DNA of 64,000 bases from the NCBI GenBank assembly GCA_964438975.1, contig CAYTMU010000016.1, forward strand, positions 9,703-73,702. Reading direction: 5' to 3'. A model generated the notes under the pieces. The model was given only the letters and a program-made list of their open reading frames with translations. It was not told where the DNA came from and ran no database searches. Position numbers and translations under genes: made by a program. The stretch comes from Chryseosolibacter sp964438975. Lineage in GTDB: Bacteria > Bacteroidota > Bacteroidia > Cytophagales > Cyclobacteriaceae. This document shows, in pieces, positions 35,270 through 43,732 of the stretch; the first letter of the stretch is position 1; each line of letters opens with the position of its first letter.

Positions 35270-36454
35270 TTACATTCTCTTCTCTGGCAAGATCACGGTA
35301 AAACTTGCCCCCTTCTCGGGTTCACTTTCCGCGAATATCAAGCCTCCGTGTTTTTCGACTATTTTCTTGCAGATCGCAAGCCCAATACCAGATCCGGGAT
35401 ACTCCGACTTACCATTGAGCCGCTGAAATATCTGGAATATTTTTTCCGAGTATTCGGATTCAAATCCGATGCCATTGTCGCGGATATCTATCCTCACAAA
35501 CGGGATCGCAGCGGCCAGACCAAACCCCTGCGCCTCGCGATGAGACAGCTGGCTTCCGCGGACCTCTATCTGCACCGGCGACTGATCCTTGCGGAATTTC
35601 AGTGCATTTGAAAAAATATTGGCAAACAATTGCTTCATCTCCGACTCACTCGCGAGGACCTTAGGCAAGTCGCCGGAAATGGTAATCGCGGCATCGGCCT
35701 CTTCGATCTTGAGCTCGAGCTCCGAGGTAACACCCTCAAGAATAGAACATAGATCTACCTCCTGAAAGGTGTACGAGCGCCGGTTTGCCCGCGAAAAGTC
35801 GAGCAAATTATCGATCAGCATTCGCATGTTGGCGGCTGATGCCAGAATACGCTCGACAAAAAGCTGCCCCTCCTGGTCGAAAGAGTTACCGTACTTCGCT
35901 TGCAGGCGCTCAGTAAACATAGAAATTTTCCGAAGGGGTTCCTGAAGGTCATGAGAAGCGATGTAGGCGAATTCTTCGAGTTCTTTGTTCGAGCGATTTA
36001 GCTCGCGGATACTCAATTCCTTCTCCATCTCGAAACTGCGCAACGCTGTGATGTCGCGATTGATGCAAAGAACTTTCTGAACGTCGCCGCTTGCATCCCT
36101 GACGACCTTTCCCTTTGTAGAAATATTCTTGAGGGCTCCAGAGCGCGCCCTGACGATATACTCTAATTCAAAATCGCTCTTCTCCTGAAGAGCCCTATCC
36201 AGCTTGGTCCGAAACGTTGGTTGAAAGTCTTCGAAAATGTGCCGCATATAGGCGTCTATATCGACCGTTTTTTCCCGGTCAGCAAGGTCGTAACCCAAAA
36301 TAGCATACAACCCAGGAGACCAGGTCACCGTATCAGTGCCCACCTCCCAGGTCCAACTACCGAACTGCAAGAGTTCCTCGGTTTCCTCAAGTAACTCACG
36401 AGTTGTTTGAAGCTCGTCCCTGGTTTTCAAAACATCAAGTGTATTTACTCGCAA
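35270..36454 (-). CDS. PAS histidine kinase (soluble; TTG start)
   Basis: 394 residues: N-terminal helix, PAS (about 28-135; FGSWTWEVGTDTVTWSPGLY then the PAC-like INRDIT), coiled coil, HisKA with His168 in IASHDLQEPLRK, and HATPase (DNGIGFE, GSGIGLAICKK). The first usable codon is TTG at 36454; no in-frame ATG lies near the start, so the exact N-terminus is uncertain. It shares the HDLQEPLRK phospho-box with the receiver-kinase at 29753-30994, suggesting paralogy. It is 65 bp after the sigma54 activator and 1 bp before the next kinase on the same strand. Confidence 0.9.
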   Translation of the reverse strand: MRVNTLDVLKTRDELQTTRELLEETEELLQFGSWTWEVGTDTVTWSPGLYAILGYDLADREKTVDIDAYMRHIFEDFQPTFRTKLDRALQEKSDFELEYIVRARSGALKNISTKGKVVRDASGDVQKVLCINRDITALRSFEMEKELSIRELNRSNKELEEFAYIASHDLQEPLRKISMFTERLQAKYGNSFDQEGQLFVERILASAANMRMLIDNLLDFSRANRRSYTFQEVDLCSILEGVTSELELKIEEADAAITISGDLPKVLASESEMKQLFANIFSNALKFRKDQSPVQIEVRGSQLSHREAQGFGLAAAIPFVRIDIRDNGIGFESEYSEKIFQIFQRLNGKSEYPGSGIGLAICKKIVEKHGGLIFAESEPEKGASFTVILPEKRM

Positions 36455-36519
36455 TAGTATTAACGTTGTCTCCTCATATCGCCCTCTTTCGCGATCCGCG
36501 GTCTACATCATAGAAAATG

Positions 36520-37998
36520 TTACGATTCCTGACTATTCAGGTCTTTGTATTGCTTAATTTTATTGTAGAGCGTTTTCCTGTCAATCTTCAGAAGTTTGGC
36601 CGCCTTACTCTTATTGAAGTCAACCTTTTTCAGTGTCTCCAGAATCCACTCATACTCCGCATCAATACTGACGCTCTTCAGACCGGGTTCCCGCATGACA
36701 GCAGGAGGAGTGTCTGTCGCTTCCCGTACCGGTGCCGCCGGTGCTTGCTGTTCCCCGGCACTTTCAAACTGCAGTTTGCGGTGATTGACGAGTTCGAATG
36801 GGATACTTTTGATATCAATGACATTGCTGTCGGACATCAGTGTAGCCCTTTTTACGACATTCTTTAACTCGCGGAGATTCCCATGCCATACGTACTTCTG
36901 AAACACATCCTCCACTTCCGGAGAAAAGCGCTTCACATTCTTTCCGAGTTCCTTGTTCGTCTGATTCAGAAAGTGGTTGGCAAATACCATGATATCGTTA
37001 ACACGCTCGCGCAACGGCGGCACTGTGATCTGAAACTCGTTGAACCGATGATAAAGGTCTTCCCGGAAATGACCTGTGCGCGCCGCATCCCAAAGTCGCT
37101 TGTTACTGGCAACAATGATCCGCACATCGAGATCGATGTCTTTAAGTCCACCTACGCGTCGCATCTTCCGCTCCTGGACTACACGAAGCAATGTCACCTG
37201 CACATCGTATGGAAGATTCGCTATCTCATCCAGGAAGATGGTACCTCCATTTGCTACTTCAAAACTTCCCACCTTTTGCCCCACAGCCCCCGTGAAAGAA
37301 CCCTTTTCGTGTCCAAATAATTCACTTCCTGCCAGTTCACGAGACAGCGTTCCGCAATCGATCGCCACAAAAGGCTTATTGTTGCGGCGACTGCGCTTGT
37401 GAATCTCTTGTGCGATCACTTCCTTACCACTTCCACTTTCGCCATAAATAATAACACTATAGTTCGTTGGTGCGACAAGGTCGATCTGGTTGAGGATATT
37501 CTTAAAATCGGAGCTATCACCAAAGATATAAGAACCCGGATCGGGCGAATACCGCTTCGGCATCGTCAGCTTCTCATGCTTCAAGGAGTCATCATCTGCC
37601 CCCACAGATGCCTGCTCGGAATCACCTTTCTCGTCCGACGACTGGCTCAACGCCTTTCGGATCGTTAGTAATATTTCGTCCGGCAACAAGGGCTTCGTAA
37701 CATAATCCATGGCACCGAGTTTCATCACCTCGACAGCGGTCTTGATGTTGCTATAACCCGTTATGATGATTACTGGCACGGACGGATACTTCTCTTTGAT
37801 CTTTTTCAGGATTGAACTCCCGCTCATATCCTCAAGGCGGAAATCACAGAGAATCAGATCCGGTTCCAAACCTTCCAGGATCTCCAGTGCCATCCTCCCG
37901 GACGTGGCTTCGATAACTTCAAATCCATGCTTCGACAGAAATCGCTTTAAGACAAAACATAAATCCTTATCATCATCAATGATCAGTATTTTTTCCAT
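36520..37998 (-). CDS. Sigma54-dependent response regulator (NtrC family)
   Basis: 492 residues: receiver (IIDDDKDL; Asp52 in LCDFRLEDMSG; switch Thr in IIITGYS; Lys in VTKPLLP), linker, AAA+ domain (about 160-390) with Walker A GESGSGKE (about 184-191), the sigma54-contact loop as GSFTGA (about 231-236; Ser in place of the usual first Ala), Walker B TIFLDE, and a C-terminal Fis-type helix-turn-helix (NKSKAAKLLKIDRKTLYNK). It should drive open-complex formation by RpoN, whose gene ends 43 bp upstream on the same strand. Confidence 0.95.
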   Translation of the reverse strand: MEKILIIDDDKDLCFVLKRFLSKHGFEVIEATSGRMALEILEGLEPDLILCDFRLEDMSGSSILKKIKEKYPSVPVIIITGYSNIKTAVEVMKLGAMDYVTKPLLPDEILLTIRKALSQSSDEKGDSEQASVGADDDSLKHEKLTMPKRYSPDPGSYIFGDSSDFKNILNQIDLVAPTNYSVIIYGESGSGKEVIAQEIHKRSRRNNKPFVAIDCGTLSRELAGSELFGHEKGSFTGAVGQKVGSFEVANGGTIFLDEIANLPYDVQVTLLRVVQERKMRRVGGLKDIDLDVRIIVASNKRLWDAARTGHFREDLYHRFNEFQITVPPLRERVNDIMVFANHFLNQTNKELGKNVKRFSPEVEDVFQKYVWHGNLRELKNVVKRATLMSDSNVIDIKSIPFELVNHRKLQFESAGEQQAPAAPVREATDTPPAVMREPGLKSVSIDAEYEWILETLKKVDFNKSKAAKLLKIDRKTLYNKIKQYKDLNSQES

Positions 37999-38041
37999 GG
38001 GCCTGTTTATATACTAATAAAATAACGTTCGTTGGATCACA

Positions 38042-39457
38042 TCAGGCTAAGAACGCCCGCATCTGAGCTGCCGGAATGCGTAGTTGTTCGCGATATTTCG
38101 TCACTGTTCGACGAGCTATCTCATAACCACGCTTCGCAAGCACTTTCACCAATTGTTGATCGGAGTACGGACACTTCTTGTCTTCCGCCTGAATAACCTC
38201 CTGGATCGTCTTCTGAATTACTTTGTTACTAACTACTTCTCCCTTATGGTTGGCAATGCCTTCAGTAAACAACGATTTTAAAAGCACATTTCCAAAGTGT
38301 GTCTGTACATACTTGTTGCACGTGATGCGGGAGACTGTCGAAATATCAACTCCGACCATATCAGCGACGTTTTTCAATATCATAGGTTTCAATCGAGTGA
38401 TATCACCTTCCAGGAAATAGTCGTGTTGCAAGCGCGCAATTGCTTCCATCACCTTCAACATCGTCGACTCGCGCTGTCGAATGGCATTGACAAACCATTC
38501 TGCTGCATTCAATTTACTCTTGAGGTATTGTTTCGAACGATTATCCGTCTGGCTCTTCTCCGTATCGTAAACCATCTTCTTCCACGACGAACTGATACTC
38601 AGCTTGGACGACCGTTCCCGCGTCAGACTGACGTGCATAATATCGTCCTCCTGTGTCAACATAAAATCAGGTAATATGGTCTCCGTCTGCGGCATCACGC
38701 CACTGGCAGCTGTGACAGGCTTGAGTTTTAATGTACTCAGCAACTGGAAGATATTCTTGAGATCGCCTTCCTCGATCTTGAGTTCATTAATGATCTTCTC
38801 AAAATTCCGATGCATCAGTTCATGATAGTAATTCTCCAGAACTGAAATCGCCAACTTCACTTCCTGTGTCGGCTCCATTCCCTTCAATTGGAACATCAGG
38901 CATTCCTTGATGTTAATGGTCGCGACCCCCACCGGTTCGAGTTGCTGAATAATAGCCACCACGCGTTGTACTGTATCCGGCTCAATCCATCGGCTGAACT
39001 TCATGGAGTAGTCGTCAGCGAGACTTTCGCAGGAGAACTCGAGGAACCCCTCATCCGTCAGACTGTCAATAACGAAATTCCCAACGTCCATCTCTTCTTC
39101 CGTTACACGTTGCAGCGCAAGTTGATTCTTCAACTCCCGGCGAAAATCTTCCGGCTCTACCAAAGGCTTTTCGAGTGGCGCCTGCGTCTGGAAATGCTGG
39201 GCATTCTCCGTGCGATAATCGGGGATATCGTCGTAGCAGTACTCTTCCCAATCCTTGAAATCCTGCGTCGAATCCTGCGCGCTGGTTTCAAACGATCCAT
39301 CATCTTCGGTCTTCTCTTCAATCAGCGGATTCTCCTCAAGCTCGTTCTGAATACGTTGCTCCAATTCGATCGTATTCAGATGCAGTAGCTGCAGCATTTG
39401 GAGATGCTGCGGGTGAATTTTCAGCTGTTGTTTTTGTGTCAGGTTCTGGTACAGCAT
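38042..39457 (-). CDS. rpoN: RNA polymerase sigma-54 factor
   Basis: 471 residues from the ATG at 39457; nine further in-frame codons upstream lack the family start. Region I is Gln/Leu-rich (MLYQNLTQKQQ, LQMLQLLHLNTIELEQRI), then an acidic region II, the core-binding domain, and at the C-terminus the helix-turn-helix (DISTVSRITCNKYVQT) and the RpoN box ARRTVTKYRE that reads the -24 element. It leads a run with an NtrC-type activator and two kinases, an arrangement that ties this sigma factor to a local phosphorelay. Confidence 0.95.
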   Translation of the reverse strand: MLYQNLTQKQQLKIHPQHLQMLQLLHLNTIELEQRIQNELEENPLIEEKTEDDGSFETSAQDSTQDFKDWEEYCYDDIPDYRTENAQHFQTQAPLEKPLVEPEDFRRELKNQLALQRVTEEEMDVGNFVIDSLTDEGFLEFSCESLADDYSMKFSRWIEPDTVQRVVAIIQQLEPVGVATINIKECLMFQLKGMEPTQEVKLAISVLENYYHELMHRNFEKIINELKIEEGDLKNIFQLLSTLKLKPVTAASGVMPQTETILPDFMLTQEDDIMHVSLTRERSSKLSISSSWKKMVYDTEKSQTDNRSKQYLKSKLNAAEWFVNAIRQRESTMLKVMEAIARLQHDYFLEGDITRLKPMILKNVADMVGVDISTVSRITCNKYVQTHFGNVLLKSLFTEGIANHKGEVVSNKVIQKTIQEVIQAEDKKCPYSDQQLVKVLAKRGYEIARRTVTKYREQLRIPAAQMRAFLA

Positions 39458-39802
39458 AAAACAAGGGGTCGGTTGATACACCAATGCCTGTTACAACCTC
39501 CAAACCATTTTTTCAGAAACAACAATACAATTCTTAACTATCTATAAATGAGATACATATAACTTTTGTGGCTGTCGCTGTTCCACCGGCCCTGTAGAAT
39601 GATTTCCCATTCTCCCTGGCTAAAGATAGGCCAATGTAGACGAATTTCCACACCTCGTCGTTTCATTGGCGGAAATAGGCTTACGACGAGCCTCGCGAAA
39701 ATGCGAGCAGTAGATATCGCCGAATGATGTTAAGGGTACAAGACTTTTGCCTGGCTATGGCATGCCGTTCGTGCTCATATCCTATTGTCACATAACAACA
39801 CT
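39458..39802. other. 345-bp spacer between rpoN and the DUF1328 gene
   Basis: No gene seen. It should hold the divergent promoters. The middle carries nested inverted repeats (39629-39707). A TGGC...TGCC pattern near 39752 resembles a -24/-12 element but its spacing is one base short, so I do not call it. Confidence 0.5.
39629..39707. repeat. Nested inverted repeats (possible structured RNA or protein site)
   Basis: GCCAATG (about 39630) pairs with CATTGGC (39664-39670); CTCGTCGT (39654-39661) pairs with ACGACGAG (39683-39690); CTCGC (39692-39696) pairs with GCGAG (39703-39707). The first two overlap, so they are alternative rather than simultaneous structures, as in a switch, or are separate DNA sites. 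Confidence 0.45.
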
Positions 39803-39970
39803 ATGCTACGTTCGACCATGACGCTATTAATGATTGCCCTCATCGCTGCTATTTTTGCATACTCCAGTATTGCCGCAGCGGCTTCCGGCATTGCAAAGAT
39901 TGTCTTCTATGTATTCCTGGTGATTGCTGTCATCTCTCTGATGAGCCGAGACTTCCGGCGTTCCGACTAG
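39803..39970 (+). CDS. DUF1328 (YtjA-family) small membrane protein
   Basis: 55 residues from the ATG at 39803 with two hydrophobic spans. The signature AxxGIAKIVFYVFLVIAVISL closely follows the YtjA/DUF1328 family, whose members are short, widespread and of unknown function. A TTG 18 bp upstream would extend it but lacks family support. Convergent with the BrkB-type gene. Confidence 0.85.
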   Translation: MLRSTMTLLMIALIAAIFAYSSIAAAASGIAKIVFYVFLVIAVISLMSRDFRRSD

Positions 39971-40002
39971 CCTCAATCCGGATCGGTGCACCTGCACTAC
40001 TT

Positions 40003-40950
40003 TCAATCCGCTTGTTCCTGCCTTTTCTCCATTGACTTGATGTCTTCGGCGGTCGGGATCTGTTCTTCCACCTCTTTCTTAACAATAAAGACAGCGGTCT
40101 TTTTAGGCACGATGCCGCCGCCGATTTCCATGGTGTAGACTTTTGTAAATTCTGCTCCGAAGTAGAGGATCGTTGACGTATAGTACACCCACAGAAGAAT
40201 GATGATCACCGAGGCCGCCGTACCATATGTAACGCCGATATTTGAATTGCCCAGGTAAAGTCCGATCAGTGACTTGCCAACCAGGAATAGTATCGCTGTG
40301 AAGATCGCACCGACAAAGGCATCCTTCCAGCGTATCTTCGCATCAGGCAGGATCTTGAATATAATCGCGAACAGGCAGGTGATAATGGCGAATAGTATTA
40401 CGTAGTTCAGTACCTGAAAGGCGACCACAGTGACCTCCGAAAAATAATGCTTCAGTTTCCCGTACATCAGATCCACCACCGCGTGAATGCCTAATGACAC
40501 CATCAATATAAACCCAAAACTGATGATCAGTGAGAACGACATCACGCGATCGAGTAAAACTTTCAGAATACCCGTTTTCGGTTTTGTTCGGATAGACCAG
40601 ATAAAATTGATTGAATCCTGCATCTCCGTAAACACTCCTGTGGCACCAACGAACAGGATGATAAATCCAATGACTGCGCCTTGGCGCCCCATCTGTGACT
40701 CTTCGATATTTCCGATAATGTCCTGGATCTGGAGGGCAGCAGCGTTCCCTACCAACCCCTCAATTTGTGTGTGGATTTCACCGGCAACTGCTTCTTTTCC
40801 GAAGAAGATACCCACCAAGGAGATAATGATCAGAAGCATCGGGCCGAGTGAAAAAATCGTGTAATACGAAAGAGATGCACTCAGTTTAATGGCTCGGTCT
40901 GCAAAGAACTCTGTAAAAGTTTTTTTAAATACCAGCCAGAGTTTACGCAT
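40003..40950 (-). CDS. YihY/BrkB-family inner membrane protein
   Basis: 315 residues with about six membrane spans. Opening WLVFKKTFTEFFADRAIKLSASLSYYT (key residues: the DRA and the SASLSYYTIFSLGP block), FVGATGVFTEMQDSINFIW and YGTAASVIIILLWVYYTSTILYFGAEFT are diagnostic of the YihY/BrkB family, once mis-called RNase BN. Function unproven; roles in serum resistance (BrkB) and envelope transport have been proposed. Its ATG overlaps the stop of the upstream small gene by 8 bp, so they form an operon. Confidence 0.92.
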   Translation of the reverse strand: MRKLWLVFKKTFTEFFADRAIKLSASLSYYTIFSLGPMLLIIISLVGIFFGKEAVAGEIHTQIEGLVGNAAALQIQDIIGNIEESQMGRQGAVIGFIILFVGATGVFTEMQDSINFIWSIRTKPKTGILKVLLDRVMSFSLIISFGFILMVSLGIHAVVDLMYGKLKHYFSEVTVVAFQVLNYVILFAIITCLFAIIFKILPDAKIRWKDAFVGAIFTAILFLVGKSLIGLYLGNSNIGVTYGTAASVIIILLWVYYTSTILYFGAEFTKVYTMEIGGGIVPKKTAVFIVKKEVEEQIPTAEDIKSMEKRQEQAD

Positions 40951-41323
40951 GGAGATCGCTGACTTTTGCTTTCTGTATTCTTTCTACATCGACGATGAAC
41001 GCCGCCACGTGTTCGTCCGCATAGGCCCCATAACCATCCGTCAATGTACCTTTTGTTCCATCATTCGTCTCAATGACGTACAGAATGGTGTTGTCACCGG
41101 GATCTGACGGACCCTCAAACCTGTAGAAACTGACAATAGTCACGTGCTCGGGTTTATACCGCTTCGAATGATCGAACGTTGTCATCACCCCATCCTCTAT
41201 TACCTGGAAATCCTCGCGGTACCCCTCCTCCTTCATCCGGTTCGTACAAGATGAAAGGTTCTTCATCCAGGGGACATCCCCTGAATTGGAGGGCATTGAA
41301 GGCGGCTGTGTGTTCTTCTTCAT
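40943..41323 (-). CDS. Conserved small Bacteroidota protein (often mis-annotated phosphoribosylpyrophosphate synthetase)
   Basis: 126 residues from the ATG at 41323 (MKKNTQPPSM). The core reads GYREDFQV, DGVMTTFDHSKRYKPEHV, YRFEGPSDPGDNTILYVIE, GTLTDGYGAYAD. I recall this pattern as a small conserved family in Bacteroidota whose database name wrongly implies a PRPP synthetase; none of the PRPP-binding motifs is present. Cytoplasmic; function unknown. It overlaps the BrkB-type gene by 8 bp. Confidence 0.7.
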   Translation of the reverse strand: MKKNTQPPSMPSNSGDVPWMKNLSSCTNRMKEEGYREDFQVIEDGVMTTFDHSKRYKPEHVTIVSFYRFEGPSDPGDNTILYVIETNDGTKGTLTDGYGAYADEHVAAFIVDVERIQKAKVSDLHA

Positions 41324-41425
41324 TGTTATAAGAATTTGAATAACAAGCGCATTAAGAAAACTATGCCGTATGAATAGATCGCCACTCACCATTCACAGGG
41401 AAAGCGGCCATTTTCGCCATAGTCT

Positions 41426-41440
41426 GGGGAAGTTTTCCCC
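41426..41440. repeat. Short palindrome GGGGAA-GTT-TTCCCC
   Basis: Six-base perfect arms around GTT in the divergent spacer between the small Bacteroidota gene and the lipoprotein gene. A possible operator for either; no further support. Confidence 0.35.
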
Positions 41441-41568
41441 CAAGCCGGGGCCAATCAGCTTGATTACAGACGTGTTTACATGCAAACCGGACTACAAGTC
41501 ATTAAATGGCATGGATTTTACAGATCCATGCATGTCCGGATGATCCGGTACAACAAAAATTTCAGACA

Positions 41569-42021
41569 ATGAAGACACTATTTCGAATTTTCGCATTGGT
41601 AATGCTCACAGGGGCGATGTTGTCTCTGTCTGGCTGCTCAACTCAGAGTGATCGTGATGAAAGAACTGAAACGATATCGGACGATGCTTTCCGACAGGAA
41701 AGAGATGACCTAAGAGGGGATCTTCGCGAGTTGAGAAACGACATCGACCGTGAACTGGAAAAGATCGACCGGCGCATCGACCGGGCTGTTGGCGATAACA
41801 ATCCTGACAGAACGGAACTTGAAGAGGCAAATCGCAAACTCACCGCAGAGCGCTCACGCGTTGACCGGGCACTCGATAATCTTGAGAACGCCAGTTCAGA
41901 AACCTGGCAAGACGTAAAAGTCGCTGCCCGGAAAACCTCAGATGATGTGGGAACCGCGTTCCGTCAGATGGGAAATGAACTAGAAGCACTATTTGAAGAC
42001 AAAGACGACAACCAACCATAA
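41569..42021 (+). CDS. Coiled-coil lipoprotein
   Basis: 150 residues from the ATG at 41569. The signal peptide ends in a lipobox (LSLSGC, Cys22-23 region), so it should be lipid-anchored. The rest is highly charged and helical (RDDLRGDLRELRND, ELEKIDRRIDRA, LTAERSRVDRALDNLE), a long coiled coil ending in an acidic tail. Function unknown; the fold resembles envelope stress lipoproteins. A strong intrinsic terminator follows. Confidence 0.8.
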   Translation: MKTLFRIFALVMLTGAMLSLSGCSTQSDRDERTETISDDAFRQERDDLRGDLRELRNDIDRELEKIDRRIDRAVGDNNPDRTELEEANRKLTAERSRVDRALDNLENASSETWQDVKVAARKTSDDVGTAFRQMGNELEALFEDKDDNQP

Positions 42022-42061
42022 TCCGTCTGAGTTAAAAAGGTTTAGCTAGTGGGGTTTAAAA

Positions 42062-42092
42062 GTCGTTACCATCTGGTAGCGGCTTTTTTTTT
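42062..42092 (+). terminator. Intrinsic terminator of the coiled-coil lipoprotein gene
   Basis: GTCGTTACC (42062-42070) pairs with GGTAGCGGC (42075-42083) over a 4-nt loop, with two G-U pairs, followed by nine T. Confidence 0.85.
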
Positions 42093-42119
42093 GTCCAACA
42101 ACAGGGATATAAAATCAAT

Positions 42120-42150
42120 AAAAAAGTGGCCGGATGCTACCCGACCACTT
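42120..42150 (-). terminator. Intrinsic terminator of the DUF892 gene
   Basis: On the minus strand AAGTGGTCGG and CCGGCCACTT pair around a short loop and are followed by a run of T (A-run at 42120-42125 on the plus strand). It lies 28 bp after the DUF892 stop. Confidence 0.8.
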
Positions 42151-42177
42151 CCTTATGAGGCAATCAAACACTCTTGA

Positions 42178-42738
42178 TCAGGCCTCATGACTTGCGGACT
42201 GATTAATGCTCGTCTCGGCGAGTTGTGTCAGTAACTCGTCAGCTTCCTTCTCTTCATCAAGCGTTTGTCCAAGCAGGTCTTTGATTTCCGTGAGGCCCAT
42301 GGTTTTCGCCAACGTGGCCAGCCCGCCATAAGCGGCGATCTCATAGTGCTCGACCTTCTGCGCAGCGATAATCAGCGCGACATCCCGTGTCCACGATCCA
42401 TCCTCCGTATCTTCGATGACGGATTCGGCTTCCTTCACCAGACCCTCCATCGCTTCACACTTCTTGCCCCGCGCTTTTTCGTCCAGCAGCTCGAATACTT
42501 GCTCAAGTCGACTTACCTGCTCCTGAGTGATCGCGAGATGCTCGGCGAAAGCATTGGCCAATTCGTCCGATGAACTTGCCTTTTCCATTCGGGGCAGCGC
42601 CTTTACAAGGTGTTTCTCAGCCCAGTAAATATCTCTTAGCTCTTCGACAAACAGATCGTGCAGCATCGAGTTGTTGTCTTCCTGCGTGGAAGCAGATGAT
42701 TTCTTTGCCCCACCATTCCTTTTCCCAGTCTTTTCCAT
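42178..42738 (-). CDS. DUF892 (YciE/YciF-type) ferritin-like protein
   Basis: 186 residues: a Lys/Ser-rich tail (1-25) then a four-helix bundle with the family markers LFVEELRDIYWAEKHLVKALPRM, AFAEHLAITQEQ (given as short blocks: EELRDIYWAE, FAEHLAITQEQVSRLE) and KVEHYEIAAYGGL, DEEKEADELL. Glu/His residues at these points form the predicted di-metal site. YciE/YciF-type proteins are linked to osmotic, acid or general stress. Single-gene unit with its own terminator. Confidence 0.9.
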   Translation of the reverse strand: MEKTGKRNGGAKKSSASTQEDNNSMLHDLFVEELRDIYWAEKHLVKALPRMEKASSSDELANAFAEHLAITQEQVSRLEQVFELLDEKARGKKCEAMEGLVKEAESVIEDTEDGSWTRDVALIIAAQKVEHYEIAAYGGLATLAKTMGLTEIKDLLGQTLDEEKEADELLTQLAETSINQSASHEA

Positions 42739-42939
42739 AGTTGAAAGATTTTAGTTTATGTAGCGGCATTGCATCATAAAAATTAATCTATTGCGAAACC
42801 GCTCTCATTTGAAGCATAGCCGGAAATTGAACTCAAAAAGCTTATGCCACGCAATTGTCGAAGGTAATGACGATCAAAACGACATAATGTGTCCCATTTT
42901 CCTCATTCCTGCGATGGGAGGATATTCACCGAAATCTCC

Positions 42940-42947
42940 TAATTTTG
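42940..42947 (+). promoter_or_regulatory. kdsB promoter, -7 box TAATTTTG
   Basis: Exact TAnnTTTG match 26 bp before the kdsB ATG. It supports the start at 42974 and argues against a longer upstream start. Confidence 0.6.
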
Positions 42948-42973
42948 AAGTAACGCAACCCTGCAAGCAACGC

Positions 42974-43726
42974 ATGAACGTAATTTTTGGAATCATCCCC
43001 GCGCGATATGCCTCCACCCGGTTTCCAGGGAAACCGCTCGTTAACATCGGCGGGATGACGATGATCGAGCGAGTCTACCGGCAGGCAACGCAATCGCGGT
43101 CGTTGGCGGGAGTGATCGTGGCCACTGACCACGCTGAAATCGAAGAGGAAGTAAAGCGATTTGGAGGGCGCGTATGCCTGACCTCACCTGATCATCCGAG
43201 TGGTACGGATCGCTGCGCGGAAGTTGTTGAAAAACTCGGACTATCCTGCGATGCTATCGTCAATATACAGGGTGACGAGCCCTTTATCGACCCACGGCAG
43301 ATAGATCTTCTATGTGATTGCTTCAAAGATGAACGCACAGAACTCGCGACACTCGTGAAGAAGATCACCTCTCCGGAGATTCTGTTAAGTCCCGGCTCAC
43401 CGAAGGTGGTGATCGATCGCGATGGCTTCGCCATATACTTCAGCCGGCATCCGATTCCATATCTGCGAAACGTACGCGAAAGTGAGTGGCTGGACCGTCA
43501 CGTCTTTTATCAGCACATCGGTATTTACGGGTACACCCGCGACGTCTTGAAAAAAGTCACGCAACTGCCCCCGTCGTCGCTCGAGCAGGCGGAAGCGCTC
43601 GAGCAATTGCGCTGGCTGGAGAACGGTTTCCGAATCAAGACAGCGAAGACCATGTTCGACACAATCGCTGTCGACACGCCGGACGACCTTGAACGCATCG
43701 TCGCTTCGATCAACAACGGCAACTGA
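42974..43726 (+). CDS. kdsB: 3-deoxy-manno-octulosonate cytidylyltransferase (CMP-KDO synthetase)
   Basis: Activates KDO with CTP for lipopolysaccharide inner core synthesis. 250 residues from the ATG at 42974: IIPARYASTRFPGKPL (nucleotide-binding loop), DHPSGTDRCAE, NIQGDEPFID, SRHPIPY, HIGIYGYT, SLEQAEALEQLRWLENG and IAVDTPDDLE. All family blocks are intact and length is standard. The in-frame extension upstream to 42791 is not conserved and lies before the promoter box. Its stop is 6 bp from the stop of the convergent lipoprotein gene. Confidence 0.96.
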   Translation: MNVIFGIIPARYASTRFPGKPLVNIGGMTMIERVYRQATQSRSLAGVIVATDHAEIEEEVKRFGGRVCLTSPDHPSGTDRCAEVVEKLGLSCDAIVNIQGDEPFIDPRQIDLLCDCFKDERTELATLVKKITSPEILLSPGSPKVVIDRDGFAIYFSRHPIPYLRNVRESEWLDRHVFYQHIGIYGYTRDVLKKVTQLPPSSLEQAEALEQLRWLENGFRIKTAKTMFDTIAVDTPDDLERIVASINNGN

Positions 43727-43732
43727 AGCCGG

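Noticed and set aside
39752..39766. Sigma54 -24/-12-like pattern TGGC...TGCC before DUF1328
   Set aside because: The GG to GC distance is 11 instead of 12 bases and the remaining consensus is poor.
41517..41531. Sigma54-like TGGCAT-N5-TTAC before the coiled-coil lipoprotein
   Set aside because: The essential GC of the -12 element is AC here, so it should not function.
42791..42973. Longer kdsB start giving 61 extra residues
   Set aside because: The extension has no family match and a consensus -7 box lies inside it.
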